Source: Baffinella frigidus (taxonomy: Eukaryota > Cryptophyceae > Cryptomonadales > Baffinellaceae). From it: DNA of 15,019 nt. The stretch is taken from NCBI GenBank assembly GCA_026770585.1, contig MU647311.1:31203-46221 (forward strand), given 5' to 3'. Below the pieces are notes generated by a model. The model was not told where the DNA came from, made no database searches, and saw only the letters and a list, made by a program, of their open reading frames with translations. Positions 14,065 to 15,019 of the stretch are shown piece after piece. Both the position numbers and the translations under genes were made by a program. The number at the start of each line of letters is the position of its first letter. Position 1 is the stretch's first letter.

Positions 14065-15019
14065 TGTCTCTCTCTCGCGCGCAGCTCGCGGCTGCTCTCA
14101 GCAGCGCCCCCGCAAAACTGCCCCCTCATCCCACACCCTCAACCCCAAACCCTCAACCAGGTCACGGCTGCTCGGTGCACCGGACCCGGACAACTGCCCT
14201 CTCATCGCCATGACCGAGAAGAAGGCCCACGAGGTCAGGATCATGACGCACGCGGCAGGGCACGTGGCTGCCCTCTCCGGGGTGGATACCATCGTGGACT
14301 GTGGGAGCGGGAAGGGGTGCCGGCCCCAGCCCCTACACCCTACACGCGAAGCACCCTCTCCCATCACGCACTCTGATCACTAAACCCTGAACCGTAGACC
14401 CTAAACCACACACCCTAAACCCTACACCCTACACCCGAAACCCGAAACCCGAAACCCGAAACCCGAAACCCTGATCCCTGAACCCTGAACCCTTATCTCT
14501 TCGTAAACCCGAAACGCTATCCCAGGCACTTGAGCGAGGCCAAAGGGTGATTTCCCACGAACCGGCGTGCCCCCGCCGTGCCCCTAAACCAGAAACCAGA
14601 AAACAGAAAGCAGAAAGCAGAAACCAGAAACCAGAAACCAGAAACCAGAAACGATATCAAACATAAACCATACACCATACACCATACACCATACACCATG
14701 CACCATAAACCATAGACTCTAAACTCCAACCCCCTAACCACTCGGCGGGCTTCGAGGGTTTCGGATGTGAATTTGGGGCTGGATTGCAGGGTGTCACGTG
14801 ACCAACCTTACACCAGAAAATCCTGAAAGTTAATTATCTCTGGGCAAGTTGACTTTTATTGAAAGGTCTGTAGTCCACCGTGTGGACCCTCACCCGAAAC
14901 CTGAAACTCGAAACGCTGTCGCAGGTACTTGAGCGAAGCGCTGGCGCTGGGCCCCCGTCCTGCCAACCCCTACACCCTACACCCTACACCCTACACCCTA
15001 CACCCTACACCCTACACCC
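13237..15019 (+). CDS. METTL25/METTL25B-family methyltransferase, 5' part
   Basis: Proposed exons: 13237-13392, 13436-13881, 14161-14316, 14925-about 14956; the gene continues beyond the window. About 263 residues are visible. Residues about 134-151 read LVDVFSGNLWETLVPEAW, like the conserved N-terminal region of this family. Exon 3 in this count (14161-14316) has TEKKAHEVRIM, the family's KKxHEV signature, then TIVDCGSGKG, SAM-binding motif I. The next exon supplies YLSEALAL, completing GSGKGYLS. Phases agree at both later introns (2 and 2). Family members are SAM-dependent methyltransferases of the Methyltransf_32 type; their substrates are poorly known. The first exon and its 43-nt intron are less sure: a TGA lies at 13430-13432 and no ATG opens the 13436 frame, so splicing into CAG|GTGGAC is required. 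Confidence 0.8.
13393..13435 (+). other. Possible 43-nt intron
   Basis: CCT|GTAGAG...GTGACAG|GTGGAC. Removing it joins LAPLLFP to VDSNQVLRRF in phase 0. Without it the ATG at 13237 stays in a different frame from the recognised methyltransferase exon. The length is close to that of the 38-nt candidate at 7850-7887, so very short introns may be usual here. Confidence 0.5.
13882..14160 (+). other. 279-nt intron: (CT)n plus telomere-like end
   Basis: Donor GGAG|GTTGCGG, acceptor CAACCAG|GTCACGG, phase 2. It holds about 190 nt of (CT)n broken by TAAAC and TTAAC, then a decoy acceptor with a copy of the next exon's start (14085-14132), then CCCTCAACCCCAAACCCTCA. The two exon edges also resemble each other (AGGTTGCGGCTCCTC and AGGTCACGGCTGCTC), as expected if a target duplication flanked the insertion. 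Confidence 0.7.
14085..14132 (+). pseudogene. Decayed duplicate of exon start at 14161
   Basis: CTCGCGGCTGCTC...ACTGCCCCCTCATCCC aligns with 14161-14211 (GTCACGGCTGCTC...ACTGCCCTCTCATCGCC). It follows a strong pyrimidine tract and GCGCGCAG, arguably a better acceptor than the real one. The 76-nt offset means its use shifts the frame and loses KKxHEV. Confidence 0.65.
14317..14924 (+). other. 608-nt intron of heptamer blocks with decoy acceptor
   Basis: Donor AAGGG|GTGCCGG, acceptor GTCGCAG|GTACTTG, phase 2. The interior carries blocks of CCCTAAA, CCCTACA, CCCGAAA (about 14430-14470), CCAGAAA (about 14586-14651) and CCATACA (about 14666-14700), all C-rich on the sense strand. A non-repeat island of about 160 bp lies at about 14725-14885. 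Its first bases (GTGCCGGCCCCAGCCCCTAC) resemble the start of the next putative intron at 14957 (GTCCTGCCAACCCCTACACC). Confidence 0.75.
14508..14550 (+). pseudogene. Decayed duplicate of acceptor and exon at 14925
   Basis: CCCGAAACGCTATCCCAG|GC then ACTTGAGCGAGGCC matches 14907-14940 at about 28 of 34 positions, across the splice site. If used it would read GSGKG-HLSEAKG then TGA (14548-14550), truncating the enzyme after motif I. It is either an alternative poison exon or a dead relic. Confidence 0.7.
14966..15019 (+). repeat. CCCTACA heptamer array at window end
   Basis: Seven near-perfect CCCTACA units run off the window. They lie just after exon DNA ending near 14956 and are probably the start of the next intron. 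Confidence 0.85.

Overview
This is eukaryotic nuclear DNA, most likely from a unicellular alga or related protist with plant-type (TTTAGGG/CCCTAAA) telomere repeats. The reasons are: split genes with short introns, one of them GC-AG; coding GC clearly above that of the surrounding DNA; extensive heptamer telomere-like arrays on both strands; (CA)n and (CT)n microsatellites; and many foldback (MITE-like) elements. A green alga, a dinoflagellate or a chromerid would fit. The sequence alone does not decide. Although the window opens with telomere-like DNA, such arrays recur at every scale across it, so it need not be a chromosome end.

Layout. 1-2640: degenerate telomere-like arrays, G-rich on +, interrupted by non-repeat islands; two islands look like small minus-strand exons (236-267, 1600-1677). 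2700-9100: a dense field of foldback elements, some abutting. One family has TIRs near CTNATCCGGGGACATG and apparent 2-bp target duplications; another is exactly 105 bp long with 16-bp TIRs. A possible small minus-strand gene lies at 7772-7965. 8510-11480: a dispersed repeat in tandem dimers, microsatellites and small hairpins. 11590-12470: telomere-like array, 28-bp G-rich repeats, an 11-bp minisatellite and the 3' flank of a gene. 12485-15019: the best-supported genes, a divergent pair. On the minus strand is a MYND zinc-finger protein of about 163 aa (two exons). On the plus strand is a METTL25/METTL25B-family methyltransferase (at least three exons, continuing beyond the window). Their starts are about 160 bp apart, so they may share a bidirectional promoter.

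The most interesting signal links the genes to the repeats. The single MYND intron is almost pure CCCTAAA-type DNA and is flanked by the direct repeat AGGCAC, so both splice junctions read AG|GCAC. Two METTL25 introns also carry CCCTAAA-like DNA, and the starts of exons 2 and 3 each have a decayed second copy upstream with its own acceptor AG. At the left end, a 115-bp minus-strand interval made mostly of telomere-like DNA is bounded by a perfect 12-bp direct repeat containing AAG|GTG; its removal restores an open frame. Together these suggest an introner-like process in which telomere-like DNA enters exons with a target duplication that supplies both splice sites. All family names come from recognised motifs and none was checked against a database.
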